Below, in pieces: positions 16,228 through 25,419 of a stretch of 58,251 bases of DNA (the first letter of the stretch is position 1; every line of letters begins with the position of its first letter). A program made the position numbers and the translations under genes. The notes below the pieces were generated by a model. The model saw only the letters and a list, made by a program, of their open reading frames with translations, was not told the origin of the DNA and did not search any database. Origin of the DNA: Pantoea dispersa (GTDB lineage: Bacteria > Pseudomonadota > Gammaproteobacteria > Enterobacterales > Enterobacteriaceae). The DNA is taken from contig NZ_SCKT01000013.1 of the NCBI RefSeq assembly GCF_014155765.1, positions 1 through 58,251 on the forward strand. Direction: 5' to 3'.

Positions 16228-18758
16228 CGTTCATATCCTCCCGGGTCCAGGCTGTCACTCATCTCCTGGTACGCCGCGTAGTCGTCGCGGTGTTGCAGGA
16301 TGTTTTTTTCGTCGTCGGCCATACGCTCGTTGGCGTCGCCGTGCTGTACGGCGCGCTCCTCCTCACGCTGCTGTTCGGTCTTATGCGGGCTGATGTGCCG
16401 CACGGTCAGCCGGCCCCCGTCGTCTTTCTCCATCTGCATGTGCAGTTCGGGGGCTTCACCCGCGGGGGCTTCGCTGTCGGTTTCTGCATTACCTGATGTG
16501 CTGTTCTGGAGCCTTCTCATCCTCTCCAGTGGAGAAAGCGGCGAACCCGCCTCTTTCCTGGCCGGTGCCGGCGTGGAAACAACCCTGATGGTTTCCGACG
16601 GTGCTGTGGCGGTATCGGCCTCCGGGACAATGGCAGGTGTGGATGATTCAGCCGGAACCGTAGTGACGCGCGGAACTACTTCACGGCGCGGGAACGGTCG
16701 CACGTTAGAAGACCCTGACGATGCGCTTATGTCGGGGGCAGGCGTAGCGGGAACAGCAGGCTGGCCCGGTGCGACAGACGGTCTCGCCTCCTGCACGGCG
16801 GCCGCCTCCGGTTTCGTCGCGGGGGCGTCAGCTTTTACCGGCGCGGCGGACGGTGAGACAGCCGCAGGTTTAACCGGTGCGGGCGCGGAAGCGCGGTCAT
16901 CCCCTTCCAGCAATTCATCTCCGGTCGGGAACGAAATGTCCGCCGCCCGCGCGCTGCGCTCGTTGCTTTCGATGATGCGCTCGAGTTCGGGACTCAGCCG
17001 GTCGCGGAAGTCGCGCTCCATCAGCGCAGGGTGATACTTCTTCTGTTTGCGGTACTTCAGGCTCAGTTTCACCACCGGGTATTCGCCCGGCAGGCGCACG
17101 TAAAAGCGCAGGTTGGGCATCTTCATGATCTGGTCGTAGTCCACGATGGGCTCGTTGACCTTGTCCCTGCTGATGGAGATACCGTCCCGCACCTGGTCGA
17201 GGCCATAGCTGTTCTGCTCGCGCGCCTCGCGCCGGCGCTGATGGCCCAGCTCCTCTTCCACCATTTTGGCCACCTCGGCGCTCGGCGAGCGGCCGTAGGC
17301 GCGGGTGTTGAGCAGGTCCAGGATGGCTTTGGCCATCTCGCGGCCGTAGATGTGCACCAGCTGCGGGATGTTCTGGATCCCCAGCACGAAGCAGCCGCCG
17401 AACTTGCGCGCTTCGGCCAGCGTTTCACTGAACTCCGGTATCTTCTGCAGGCTGGCAATCTCATCGCCGACGAACCACACGCGCCGGTCGCTGTTCTCCC
17501 CCATGCTCTGCAGCAGCAGGGTGGCCAGCGACAGCCACATCGATATCAGCGGGCGCACCGCCTTGCGGTGGCGGGCTGTGGTGGAGATAAACAGCCAGCT
17601 GCTGTCGTACTGCGCGTCGGTCATCCACTCTCGGATGCTGAACTCCGGTTTGCCCTCTTTATCCAGACCCTGCAGGTAGCGCAGCGACTTGGCGTAGTTG
17701 GTCAGCACCGAGCGGATGGAGATGGCGGTTTTCTCGATTTTTTCCTCGACCAGGTTGGCCGACGGGGTGTTTCTGAGAAACTCGCGCAGGCTTTTCAGGT
17801 CGATCGAGAGGCAGGTCTTCAGGAACGTCTCGATGCTGCGATCGGGGCGTGAGGCAAACTGCATGGCCGTGTCGCTGAAGATGGTGCGCGACGAAGACAC
17901 CCAGAACGGGTCGGAGTCGCCCTCCACCGGCATCAGCGCCGCCGTCATGTTCTCGTAGTCCACCACGTCGCGCGCCTCGCGCCACAGCACCCAGTTTTTA
18001 CAGCGGCTGTCGTGCGCGTTCAGGATTTTGTCCAGCCGCTCGTCGTAGTGCGTCTCGATAAAGGTGCCGCCGGAGTCGTATATGATCGCGCGGTCGCCGC
18101 GCCGGCGGATATAGTCCAGCAGCCAGCGGATGAGCGTGGACTTGCCGACGCCGATGGTGCCGTGGATCAGAAAGTTCATGACCTCGGCGTTCTTCACCAT
18201 GTTCAGGCCGCCAATCTGCAGATCGGACTTCTCGCCGGCCTTTTTCAGCAGCCGGTTCACCTCCTTCGGCTTATCGGTGAGCGTCATACCCGAGATAAAC
18301 TCGTCCTCGCTCTCCTTTCTGCCAATGCGCCCCACGTACCAGTAGACCACGCACAGCAGAACGGCGAAGGCCGCGCCGCAGGCGGCGGCACAGACCCGCA
18401 GGCTCTGCAGGACGATGGCCCCCTGCTGCTGCATCCACGGGTCAGTCAGCAGCTGCGCCAGCGTCAGTTTCGCCGTACACAGCCGGGCACCGGTGCCACA
18501 GTGCCAGGTCACGTCCCAGGTCGCCGCCCCGGACGGATTTATCAGAGGCACAAAACCGCTGAACAGGCTGGCGCACCCGTACCAGAAGCCGTTGCGCAGC
18601 GCATCCTCCGGCGTGACCAGCCAGAACGCGGCGCCCGTAACCAGAAGGTAGAAAAGCAGTATCCAGCCGCTGATCCAGCCGTTGACCTGCGCAAACATGC
18701 GCAGGCGGTAGGCCGTCATCTGGCCACCCCGGGTGAGGTTTTTAGGGGTAAAACTCAT
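16224..18758 (-). CDS. traD: Type IV coupling protein TraD
   Basis: An 844-residue inner-membrane hexameric ATPase that brings the relaxosome to the secretion channel. There are two N-terminal membrane segments (residues ~28-50 and ~108-130). Walker A is GTIGVGKST near residue 203 and Walker B is VWFVGDEIASL near 429. The proline/alanine-rich, charged tail after residue ~600 resembles the F TraD tail that binds TraM. It is slightly longer than F TraD (717) because of this tail. It overlaps traI by four bases and follows the small membrane gene at 18859. Confidence 0.95.
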   Translation of the reverse strand: MSFTPKNLTRGGQMTAYRLRMFAQVNGWISGWILLFYLLVTGAAFWLVTPEDALRNGFWYGCASLFSGFVPLINPSGAATWDVTWHCGTGARLCTAKLTLAQLLTDPWMQQQGAIVLQSLRVCAAACGAAFAVLLCVVYWYVGRIGRKESEDEFISGMTLTDKPKEVNRLLKKAGEKSDLQIGGLNMVKNAEVMNFLIHGTIGVGKSTLIRWLLDYIRRRGDRAIIYDSGGTFIETHYDERLDKILNAHDSRCKNWVLWREARDVVDYENMTAALMPVEGDSDPFWVSSSRTIFSDTAMQFASRPDRSIETFLKTCLSIDLKSLREFLRNTPSANLVEEKIEKTAISIRSVLTNYAKSLRYLQGLDKEGKPEFSIREWMTDAQYDSSWLFISTTARHRKAVRPLISMWLSLATLLLQSMGENSDRRVWFVGDEIASLQKIPEFSETLAEARKFGGCFVLGIQNIPQLVHIYGREMAKAILDLLNTRAYGRSPSAEVAKMVEEELGHQRRREAREQNSYGLDQVRDGISISRDKVNEPIVDYDQIMKMPNLRFYVRLPGEYPVVKLSLKYRKQKKYHPALMERDFRDRLSPELERIIESNERSARAADISFPTGDELLEGDDRASAPAPVKPAAVSPSAAPVKADAPATKPEAAAVQEARPSVAPGQPAVPATPAPDISASSGSSNVRPFPRREVVPRVTTVPAESSTPAIVPEADTATAPSETIRVVSTPAPARKEAGSPLSPLERMRRLQNSTSGNAETDSEAPAGEAPELHMQMEKDDGGRLTVRHISPHKTEQQREEERAVQHGDANERMADDEKNILQHRDDYAAYQEMSDSLDPGGYER

Positions 18759-18858
18759 GGAAGACTCCGGAAAGCGCGCAGGCGCAGCCCGCCCGGGGAA
18801 AGCGGGCAGGCTGTTGCAGGGAGAGAAAGTGGCTGAGGGGCCGTACGGGCCCCGGAGA

Positions 18859-19218
18859 TTATTTCAGGGTGCGCAGTGCGGGCGTGCGGTTATGTCCCGT
18901 GCGGCGCATTAGCCAGTGACCAGCCATCAGGGGGAGACCGCAGGCAAGGAACAGCAGGTTCCAGCAGGCGAGCGTCAGGGCAGACAGCACACCGCCGGCC
19001 GTCAGCACCAGTAAAACCAGCAGCGCAGTGATAACGCCCGGCGGCATCATATTGCCCTGCATCGTGCGGGTGGCAAGGTCATACGCGTAGAGCTGGCTGT
19101 GGGTCATGAGGGTTCTGACGATGTCAGGCCCGAACTGCCACAGCACGAGGGCGCTCCAGGCAAAAAACAGGGTAGTCCAGACAATAAGGGTGCGTGCCGC
19201 ACCGTTGAATGTGAGCAT
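18859..19218 (-). CDS. Small inner-membrane protein upstream of traD, 119 aa
   Basis: I do not recognise a family. There are three predicted membrane segments (residues ~10-30, ~60-82 and ~85-105) and a basic tail. AAGGAA eight bases before the ATG supports the start. It lies between traT and traD, where F-like plasmids carry variable genes. Function is unknown. Confidence 0.7.
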   Translation of the reverse strand: MLTFNGAARTLIVWTTLFFAWSALVLWQFGPDIVRTLMTHSQLYAYDLATRTMQGNMMPPGVITALLVLLVLTAGGVLSALTLACWNLLFLACGLPLMAGHWLMRRTGHNRTPALRTLK

Positions 19219-19539
19219 GGGGGTTTCCTTCAGGAAGTTAAGAACAGGGGTTAAATACAGCCGTTACAACGCTATTCCCGACGCGCGCGAAGCGCAGGAG
19301 TAATACGTCAGGGAAATCAGAGCCACGCTCCCGCCACCCCGTGCATCAGGGGGGAAAGCGTAAAAGGGGATCCCGTGAGGGAGGAGGACAGCACCCGTGG
19401 TGGTGGTGCTGTCCCGGTGTCCGCTGCCCGGGGGCACAGACGGGGGGCGGCAGGCGCCCCGTTGTCAGGAGAGTGTTCTCATTTCTCCTTAAGGCGCGTG
19501 CCGCCGGTTCTCACCGGTCGTTAAGTAATACCAGGTAAT
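19219..19539. other. Intergenic stretch with strong hairpin
   Basis: There is no gene here. A hairpin at 19386-19414 has perfect ten-base arms (GGACAGCACC / GGTGCTGTCC) and a nine-base loop rich in GGT. It lacks a T-run on either side. It may be an RNA-processing or stability element in the tra transcript. Confidence 0.5.
19386..19414 (-). repeat. Perfect 10-bp inverted repeat
   Basis: Arms 19386-19395 and 19405-19414, in the transcribed gap between two small membrane genes. No terminator features. Confidence 0.6.
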
Positions 19540-19839
19540 TCAGCGGCCTGCAAGCTTCAGAATGCGTTTTATGGCAGCCTGCAGCACGGCGGTCAGGACC
19601 AGCCCGCACGCCCCCATACTGATGATATAAAGCAACATCGCCGCCAGCATGAACAGGCAGAACTCTCCCGTTCCCGCCCCACCCGGCGCGGCATCGAGCA
19701 ACCTGAGCCCGTCCACAAAACGCCAGGGGAGCCAGCTGTCCGTTACGTTCACGAGCAGCAGGGTGATGATGGCGGCTGTCAGCATCAGATTCAGGAAGCC
19801 GGGCAGTGAAGACGCCAGTCGTTCAATTTTTCTGCGCAT
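19540..19839 (-). CDS. Small inner-membrane protein downstream of traT, 99 aa
   Basis: I do not recognise a family. There are two hydrophobic helices (residues ~15-32 and ~62-88) flanked by basic ends (MRRKIERLAS and IKRILKLAGR). GGGAGG five bases before the ATG at 19839 is a strong ribosome site. The gene starts 30 bases after the traT stop. Proximity to the exclusion genes is suggestive, but no function can be assigned. Confidence 0.7.
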   Translation of the reverse strand: MRRKIERLASSLPGFLNLMLTAAIITLLLVNVTDSWLPWRFVDGLRLLDAAPGGAGTGEFCLFMLAAMLLYIISMGACGLVLTAVLQAAIKRILKLAGR

Positions 19840-19869
19840 GGCGCCTCCCGCATCTGTCAGCTGACTGAA

Positions 19870-20601
19870 TTACATGATCCCGGCAACGGACTTCGCCAGC
19901 TGCGCTTCCAGCACCGGCTTCGCCTCTTCAAACTTCAGGTTGACCTTGTTCGCGTTTGACACCACGCGGGTCTGGTATTTCATGCGGTTGCCCTCTTCGC
20001 TGCTGGTCTGCAGCTTGATGCCGGAAGTGCCCTGACGCAGCGCCGCCACGTTGTCCGTGGTTACGGCAGTTTTGCTGCGTTCAGAAATCTGCAGATCAGT
20101 CACCATAGTGTAATTAATATCCTCTACCAGTGCGTCTGCAGCCATACCCGCGAGCCCGGCCGCCAGGCCGACGCCGAGGATAGCACCACCGGAAGAACTG
20201 TTGTAGGCGGTGATCCCGCTGCCCAGCGCCGCACCCATTACGCCCCCTTCGTAGCCGGAGGACAGGAAGCCCTGTGCCTGACGCAGATCCATCTTCTCGG
20301 CCTTCAGAACGTTGGCCTGAATCCAGTAGTACGCAGCGTCAGGATTTGACGTCACGGTATAGCCTTTTGCTCGCAGATCCTGCGCCAGCATCGGCTCCAG
20401 ATCGCTCATGTCCTTGTCGGAGGTGTTGCGAACCTGCAGGTAAACAGTCTTCTGGCTGGACGGCTCAAGCCAGACGGTCTGACTCATCTGGGTTTTGACA
20501 TCGAGGTTGCGTTTTTTGATGGCGGTGCTCATGGCACCACAGCCGGAAAGCATCAGGGAGGCAGCGGCAATCGCCGCCACGAAGGCGTTACGGTATTTCA
20601 T
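19870..20601 (-). CDS. traT: Surface exclusion lipoprotein TraT
   Basis: A 243-residue outer-membrane lipoprotein. The signal peptide starts [20 protein letters not shown] and ends with the lipobox LSGC near residue 20. The mature part contains the TraT-typical hydrophobic glycine-rich stretch ([30 protein letters not shown]) near residues 125-170. It blocks mating-pair formation by donors of the same type. I moved the start to the ATG at 20601, where the signal peptide begins. In the ancestral operon it directly followed the traS-position gene; an 8-kb transposon now separates them. Confidence 0.96.
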   Translation of the reverse strand: MKYRNAFVAAIAAASLMLSGCGAMSTAIKKRNLDVKTQMSQTVWLEPSSQKTVYLQVRNTSDKDMSDLEPMLAQDLRAKGYTVTSNPDAAYYWIQANVLKAEKMDLRQAQGFLSSGYEGGVMGAALGSGITAYNSSSGGAILGVGLAAGLAGMAADALVEDINYTMVTDLQISERSKTAVTTDNVAALRQGTSGIKLQTSSEEGNRMKYQTRVVSNANKVNLKFEEAKPVLEAQLAKSVAGIM

Positions 20602-20732
20602 AGACGTATCCTTGTTAAATGGAAAAAACGGGACAGGCGCGCCCCGGGGCACGCTGTTTTATACAGGGATTTGGAGAGAAACCCTTCCGTCAGAGTGCCG
20701 GAAGGGGTATCGGCAGGAGCCGCGCGAACTTA

Positions 20733-20740
20733 AATCTTTT
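20733..20740 (+). repeat. Target-site duplication, left copy
   Basis: AATCTTTT, identical to 28879-28886. The plus-strand transposon end starts at the next base. Immediately outside, on the minus strand, lies TAA, the original stop of the interrupted gene. Confidence 0.9.
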
Positions 20741-20764
20741 GGCTATTTGCATTCAAGGGTTGGA
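20741..20764 (+). repeat. Transposon left terminal inverted repeat
   Basis: It begins GGCTATTTGCATTC and then AAGGGTTGGA. The right end reads GGCTATTTGCATTC then TGAGGTAGGA: 14 identical bases followed by 6 of 10. Confidence 0.9.
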
Positions 20765-20866
20765 ATTCATCCATTCTTACCCTTGATTCTTAGTCGGACA
20801 AAAAGCTGCTTCTGGTTGGATTTTTCTGTTTTCACCACCCTGCGAAAATCTAACATTGGTTGGATT
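20758..20866 (+). repeat. Three subterminal GGTTGGA repeats
   Basis: GGTTGGA occurs near 20758, at 20814 and at 20858, spaced ~56 and ~44 bases. Each is followed by an AT-rich step, and an inverted copy (AATCCAAC) lies at the transposase stop near 20889. They sit between the left end and the transposase and could be transposase-binding sites. I see no equivalent set at the right end. Confidence 0.5.
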
Positions 20867-20888
20867 CTCAGACGCGCCCTCTCTCGCG

Positions 20889-22157
20889 TTAATCCAACTC
20901 TCCACCTTCTGCCTGCTTCAACAATGTCGGAATGTGCGGTCCATACTCGACCTTGCCTCGTCCTGCTCGAATACCACTGCCAACCTTGCGGGCTTCTTTG
21001 GAGTACAACGTCTTTGCACGGATGATCTCATAGCTATAACCTCGACCTAACCGGTTGGACATCTTGATCAAGCCGTTGAGCCCTTCGGTATAGCCATTGG
21101 TGATTGAGAACGGCGCATCCCAGTAGGCAAAGATGTCGTCGTAATGGTTGTGTACCGTTTTTACAAGTTTTTTGAAAGGCTCCATGCCATAAGGCGGCAG
21201 GCTGTTCTCCCAAGCCTCAAAGGCGTTCTGAGCGCTCTGCTTGTCGGGTTCGTCGTAGATGCAGAAGAAGGCTTCCTTGAAGTCATAGGCCATGGCAAGT
21301 GCTGGGATCGCCTGCTTTACAACCTCCAGCGCCTTTTGCTCTGCGGGCGTTAAGTTGCCGGGTCGCTTCAGGGTGAGCCAGCGAATGGACTTTTTGACGT
21401 AAATGCGATCTGCTTTGCTTAACTGTGCCTGATAGTTCTTGCGCTCCGTCTCCAGGGCTTCAGAGGCCATCTTGACGACATGGAACTTGTCGATTACCAG
21501 TTTGGCGTTAGGGAGATACTGAGCAAAGGAACGCTTGAAGGGGCGCCACATATCCGTACAGACCCATTCCACCTTGTCAGCATCCGGCAAATCCTTGAAG
21601 AAGGGCTTCAAATGCTCTTGAGTACGATGCTCCAACATATCAAAGACGTTGTTGGTTGCCAGATTGGTGATTACACAGCGATACCCTCCGGCCAGGTTCA
21701 CTTCGTCAATACCCATGATGACCGGGGTTTCGTAACGAACGGTTTGGGAGAGTTCCTCAATGAGATCGTGAGCGATGTTCTTGACGGTGTTCACCGCCAC
21801 ACCGGTTTGCTCGGCTAAAGCATGGAAGGTGGTTCCCAGGCACTGTTGCCGAATAATATCGACCAGCCGTTTGGTGGCTCGGCGTTTGTCATCCAGAAAA
21901 CTCAACTCCGGCATGGACATTTTTCCGCACGACTCACAGCGAAAGCGCGGGCGCTGAACTTCAAGGCGGACGGGCTCCATGTACAACGGCGTGTCCATGA
22001 ACTTGTTTTTGCGCGTACCATGTCTGTGCACAGGGATGTTGCAGTCCCCACATAACGGCACCTCGACCGTTACCGGCTCAGCAACTATCACAAGGCACTT
22101 TCCTTCGTGGCGCATATCGACCGGCTTGATGCCTGGCAGATTCAGCAGGTCAAGCAT
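20889..22157 (-). CDS. tnp: ISL3-family transposase
   Basis: A 422-residue DDE transposase. The N-terminal zinc region has CGDC near residue 37 and CESCGK near 75, followed by a helix-turn-helix (ALAEQTGVAVNTVKNIAHDL, residues ~113-132). Catalytic residues are D in GIDEVNL, D in CTDMWRPFKR and E in YTEGLNGLIK. Length is normal for ISL3. I start at the ATG at 22157, four bases after the hsdR stop, because the protein then begins MLDLLNLPG as is usual. The upstream-extended frame would lie inside hsdR. It therefore appears to be translated as the last gene of the hsd operon. No promoter of its own is visible. Confidence 0.93.
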   Translation of the reverse strand: MLDLLNLPGIKPVDMRHEGKCLVIVAEPVTVEVPLCGDCNIPVHRHGTRKNKFMDTPLYMEPVRLEVQRPRFRCESCGKMSMPELSFLDDKRRATKRLVDIIRQQCLGTTFHALAEQTGVAVNTVKNIAHDLIEELSQTVRYETPVIMGIDEVNLAGGYRCVITNLATNNVFDMLEHRTQEHLKPFFKDLPDADKVEWVCTDMWRPFKRSFAQYLPNAKLVIDKFHVVKMASEALETERKNYQAQLSKADRIYVKKSIRWLTLKRPGNLTPAEQKALEVVKQAIPALAMAYDFKEAFFCIYDEPDKQSAQNAFEAWENSLPPYGMEPFKKLVKTVHNHYDDIFAYWDAPFSITNGYTEGLNGLIKMSNRLGRGYSYEIIRAKTLYSKEARKVGSGIRAGRGKVEYGPHIPTLLKQAEGGELD

Positions 22158-22161
22158 CGGC

Positions 22162-25100
22162 TTAATCCATACCCAGATCGATGTCTTTGCCTTCGCGCAG
22201 CAGGTCATACACCATATCAACCAATGCGGTCATGCCCTGACGGTCAGACTTGAGCACTTGGGTTGCCAGCTTCTGATGACTGGACAAAGCACGAACAACC
22301 GCTTGCTGCACAGCACCAGGGAGGTTGCCTTTCATAGCCTGCTCACGGGTGTTGCTTTCCACCTGAGCCATGACGACATCGCTTTCACCGGTAATCGCTG
22401 AAATCTGATTAACGAAAGCCACCTGATCCTGGATCGGCGTCGCCTCACCAAACAGGCTGTTGAGCCTCTCGATAATCTCTTTGACGAATTTCGGCTTGTC
22501 GCCTGCCGCGCCACCACCGCCTGCACCTGCTGGTTGCAATACCGGGGTTTTGCCTTCGTCTTCTACGTCATCGGGTCGAGCATTGATGTCAAAGCCAGTA
22601 AGCACAAGGCCTGTCAAGTCCACGGTCTCCGGTGCGTCGTGCTGAAGGCGCTTTTGCAGCAGCTTGGCGAAAGCGGCAAAGTTCTCCAACTCCGGGTCGC
22701 CAAAATCAATCAGTTGGGCGATATAGGAATAGGTACGGCAGAAGCGCCCCAAGTCCGACTTGAAGCCCATCAGCGCCTTGATTTGCTCGGCATACTCATC
22801 CTGGTGGTGATCGGCAGACTTCATGCCCGCCTCATCACCCTTGGCGCGGGCCTTCTCAAACGCTGCTTCCCAGGTTGCCATGCCATCGCGTAACATTTTC
22901 ATCTTGTCGTTATACAAGGCCGTCGCTCCAGCTGTAGCGGCATACAGCGCCTTGTGCTGTGGCGATTTAGTATGGATGATGTCACGTATGGTCTTGAAGC
23001 GGGCTTCTTTGAACACGGCCAAGTCCTTCTCGTCGTACAGGCCGTGCTCGTCCAGTCGCTCCTTGATCTCGTAGACCACATTGAGGTCTTGCACTTCGCC
23101 GATGTGAGCGCCCTTGTCATAGGTGGCAAAGGCCTTGCGCACGTTCTCTGGATCGTTCACGAAGTCGATGATAAAGACTTCATCCTTCCCAGGTGCCGTC
23201 CGGTTCAGGCGGGCGAAGGTCTGCACAATCTCCACATGGTTGGCGATTTTCTTGTCCACATACATGGCGACCAGTTTGGGCTGGTCAAAGCCAGTCTGGA
23301 ACTTGTCGGCCACCAACATCACTCGGTATTCCGGGCGGTCAAAGGCAAAGCGCAAATCCTGCCCGTGGACATCTGGGTTCATACTCTGCTCGGTGAACTC
23401 CTCGTTCTCATCGACGATAAACACATCATCCTTGAACTCGCTGTCATCTTGGTGCATCACCTGCTTACCGGTCATCTTGCCGGAGAAGGCCACCAGTGAA
23501 TGAATAAAGCCGTACTCGCTGTGCTGCTCGATATAGCGGTCAAACGCCTTCTTGTAGCGAATGGCAGCGGCACGGGAGCTGGTCACGACCATCGCCTTGG
23601 CCTTGCCATCCAGCCGGTGGGCGACGTTTTTGGTGAAGTGCTCAACGATAAACTGTACCTTCTGGGTCACATTGGTGGGATGCAATGACATCCACTGTGC
23701 CAGGGCGCGTTTGGCGGCCTTGCCGCTTACCCGCTTGCTGTCTTCAAGCTGCTTGGAAAGGTTGAAGGCCGTTTTGTAGGGCACATAGCCGTTCAACACA
23801 TCGAGAATGAATTTCTCCTCAATGGCTTGGCGCATGGTGTACAGGTGGAAGGCTTGCGGCGGGTTATCGTCCGAGATCGGTTGGCTTGGATCTGTCGGGC
23901 GACCAAACAGCATCAAAGTGGAGTGCTTGGGCGTGCCGGTAAAGGCGAAGTAGCTGATATTGTCCGGGCGGGCGCGAGACTTTTGCAGTTGCTCCAGTAG
24001 TTCATCCACCGTCATGGTGGACATCTTGCCTTGTCCGCTCATCCCCAGCGCGGCTTGCAGCTTAGCGGCGGTAGAGCCAGTCTGCGAGTTATGCGCCTCA
24101 TCAATGATCACAGCAAAGTTTTTCCCTTTCAGGGCCTTGTCAGTGATGATGGCTTCCATCGCGTAGGGGAAGGTCTGGATCGTGACTACCACAATCGGCG
24201 TGCCAGACAACAAGGCATCCGAGAGCTGCTTGCTCTTGGACTTGGATGACTTCTGCCGGTCAATGGCGGCGATCACCCCAAACTGATGGTCAATCTGCTT
24301 CACAGCGTCCTGAAGCTGGCCGTCCAGCACATTACGGTCGGTGACAATGATCACGCTGTTAAATACCGCGTCGCCGTTATCTTCGCGCAGTTTCACCAAG
24401 TCATGGGCCGTCCAGGAAATGGTGCTGGTCTTGCCGGAACCTGCGCTGTGGTCACACAGGTAGGTCATGCCTGCGCCATTTTCGCGAGCATCGGCCAGCA
24501 TCTGGTTCACTGCCGTCCATTGGTGAAAGCGCGGGAAAATCAGTGTTTCTTTCTTCGACCAGTTGCCCTGAATATCCACCACGTCCTTTTTCTCGACGTA
24601 GACAAAGCTATGGAAAATCCGCAGCCAGGCATCCGGCTGGCAGACCGCCTCCCAGAAGTAGGCTACCGGGTATTCCTGGGTACCATCGGCCTTAATCTCA
24701 CCTGGCGGGTTACCCGCATGTACCGTGCCGCTTTCATCCTTGCGCCCCTTATTGAACGGCAGGAAAAAGGTGTTTTCTCCATCCAGCTTGGTCGCCATCA
24801 TGATTTCAGAGTCGGACATGGCGAAATGTACCACCGCCCCACGCTTGAAGGTCAGCAATGGCTCTCGGCGTTTGGTCTGGGCGTCATACGGCAGGCGATC
24901 ATTGCGGTACTGATCCATAGCCGCTTCGCAGGACTGGGTGAAGTCGGTCTTCAGTTCGACGGTTGCCACCGGCAGACCGTTGATAAACAGCACTAGATCA
25001 ATGGCAAATTCACGGGCCGGGTGATACTTGAGCTCCGGCACCACGCGCAGGATATTGGCCTGGTAGCGCTCAATGACTGCTGCATTGCGCTTGTCTTCCG

Positions 25101-25419
25101 GTGCGGCCTCGGTCATCTCGATCAGGCCGCAACCGGCAATGGAAAAGCCCTGGCGCAACACCTGCATGGTGCCTTGTTTCTCCAGTGCTTTATCCAAGCG
25201 ATCCATCAGCACTTCAAGAGTTTTGGCCCCGTTGAGCCGTTCCAGCTTGTCCCATTTTTCCTGCTGGCCGCTGGTTTTAATCCAGCTTTCCAGGTCTTCG
25301 GGGTACACCGCCCGCTCTGTGTCGTAGAACTTGGAATCACCCAGCTTCCAGCCCTCATCTACCAACCGGTCGATGATGTATTGCTGGAAGTGTTTTTCCT
25401 GATGTGCTGCTGATTGCAT
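22162..25419 (-). CDS. hsdR: Type I restriction enzyme, HsdR (R) subunit
   Basis: A 1085-residue translocase-nuclease. The N-terminal nuclease has the PD-(D/E)xK arrangement (IDLVLFING...VATVELKTD, residues ~140-165). The superfamily 2 motor has GSGKT near residue 326, DEAH in VIIDEAHNSQTG near 440, and FTGTPK near 485. A helical C-terminal domain binds the methylase core. With HsdM and HsdS it cleaves DNA lacking the cognate methyl mark. The ATG (25419) abuts the hsdS TAA with no gap and is preceded by GAGGAAG. The reading frame is intact, so the enzyme is probably active. Confidence 0.95.
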   Translation of the reverse strand: MQSAAHQEKHFQQYIIDRLVDEGWKLGDSKFYDTERAVYPEDLESWIKTSGQQEKWDKLERLNGAKTLEVLMDRLDKALEKQGTMQVLRQGFSIAGCGLIEMTEAAPEDKRNAAVIERYQANILRVVPELKYHPAREFAIDLVLFINGLPVATVELKTDFTQSCEAAMDQYRNDRLPYDAQTKRREPLLTFKRGAVVHFAMSDSEIMMATKLDGENTFFLPFNKGRKDESGTVHAGNPPGEIKADGTQEYPVAYFWEAVCQPDAWLRIFHSFVYVEKKDVVDIQGNWSKKETLIFPRFHQWTAVNQMLADARENGAGMTYLCDHSAGSGKTSTISWTAHDLVKLREDNGDAVFNSVIIVTDRNVLDGQLQDAVKQIDHQFGVIAAIDRQKSSKSKSKQLSDALLSGTPIVVVTIQTFPYAMEAIITDKALKGKNFAVIIDEAHNSQTGSTAAKLQAALGMSGQGKMSTMTVDELLEQLQKSRARPDNISYFAFTGTPKHSTLMLFGRPTDPSQPISDDNPPQAFHLYTMRQAIEEKFILDVLNGYVPYKTAFNLSKQLEDSKRVSGKAAKRALAQWMSLHPTNVTQKVQFIVEHFTKNVAHRLDGKAKAMVVTSSRAAAIRYKKAFDRYIEQHSEYGFIHSLVAFSGKMTGKQVMHQDDSEFKDDVFIVDENEEFTEQSMNPDVHGQDLRFAFDRPEYRVMLVADKFQTGFDQPKLVAMYVDKKIANHVEIVQTFARLNRTAPGKDEVFIIDFVNDPENVRKAFATYDKGAHIGEVQDLNVVYEIKERLDEHGLYDEKDLAVFKEARFKTIRDIIHTKSPQHKALYAATAGATALYNDKMKMLRDGMATWEAAFEKARAKGDEAGMKSADHHQDEYAEQIKALMGFKSDLGRFCRTYSYIAQLIDFGDPELENFAAFAKLLQKRLQHDAPETVDLTGLVLTGFDINARPDDVEDEGKTPVLQPAGAGGGGAAGDKPKFVKEIIERLNSLFGEATPIQDQVAFVNQISAITGESDVVMAQVESNTREQAMKGNLPGAVQQAVVRALSSHQKLATQVLKSDRQGMTALVDMVYDLLREGKDIDLGMD

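Noticed and set aside
20889-22220. Separate ISL3 insertion sequence independent of the hsd genes
   Set aside because: No second terminal repeat is visible between the transposase and hsdR, and the only matching ends with a target duplication enclose both.
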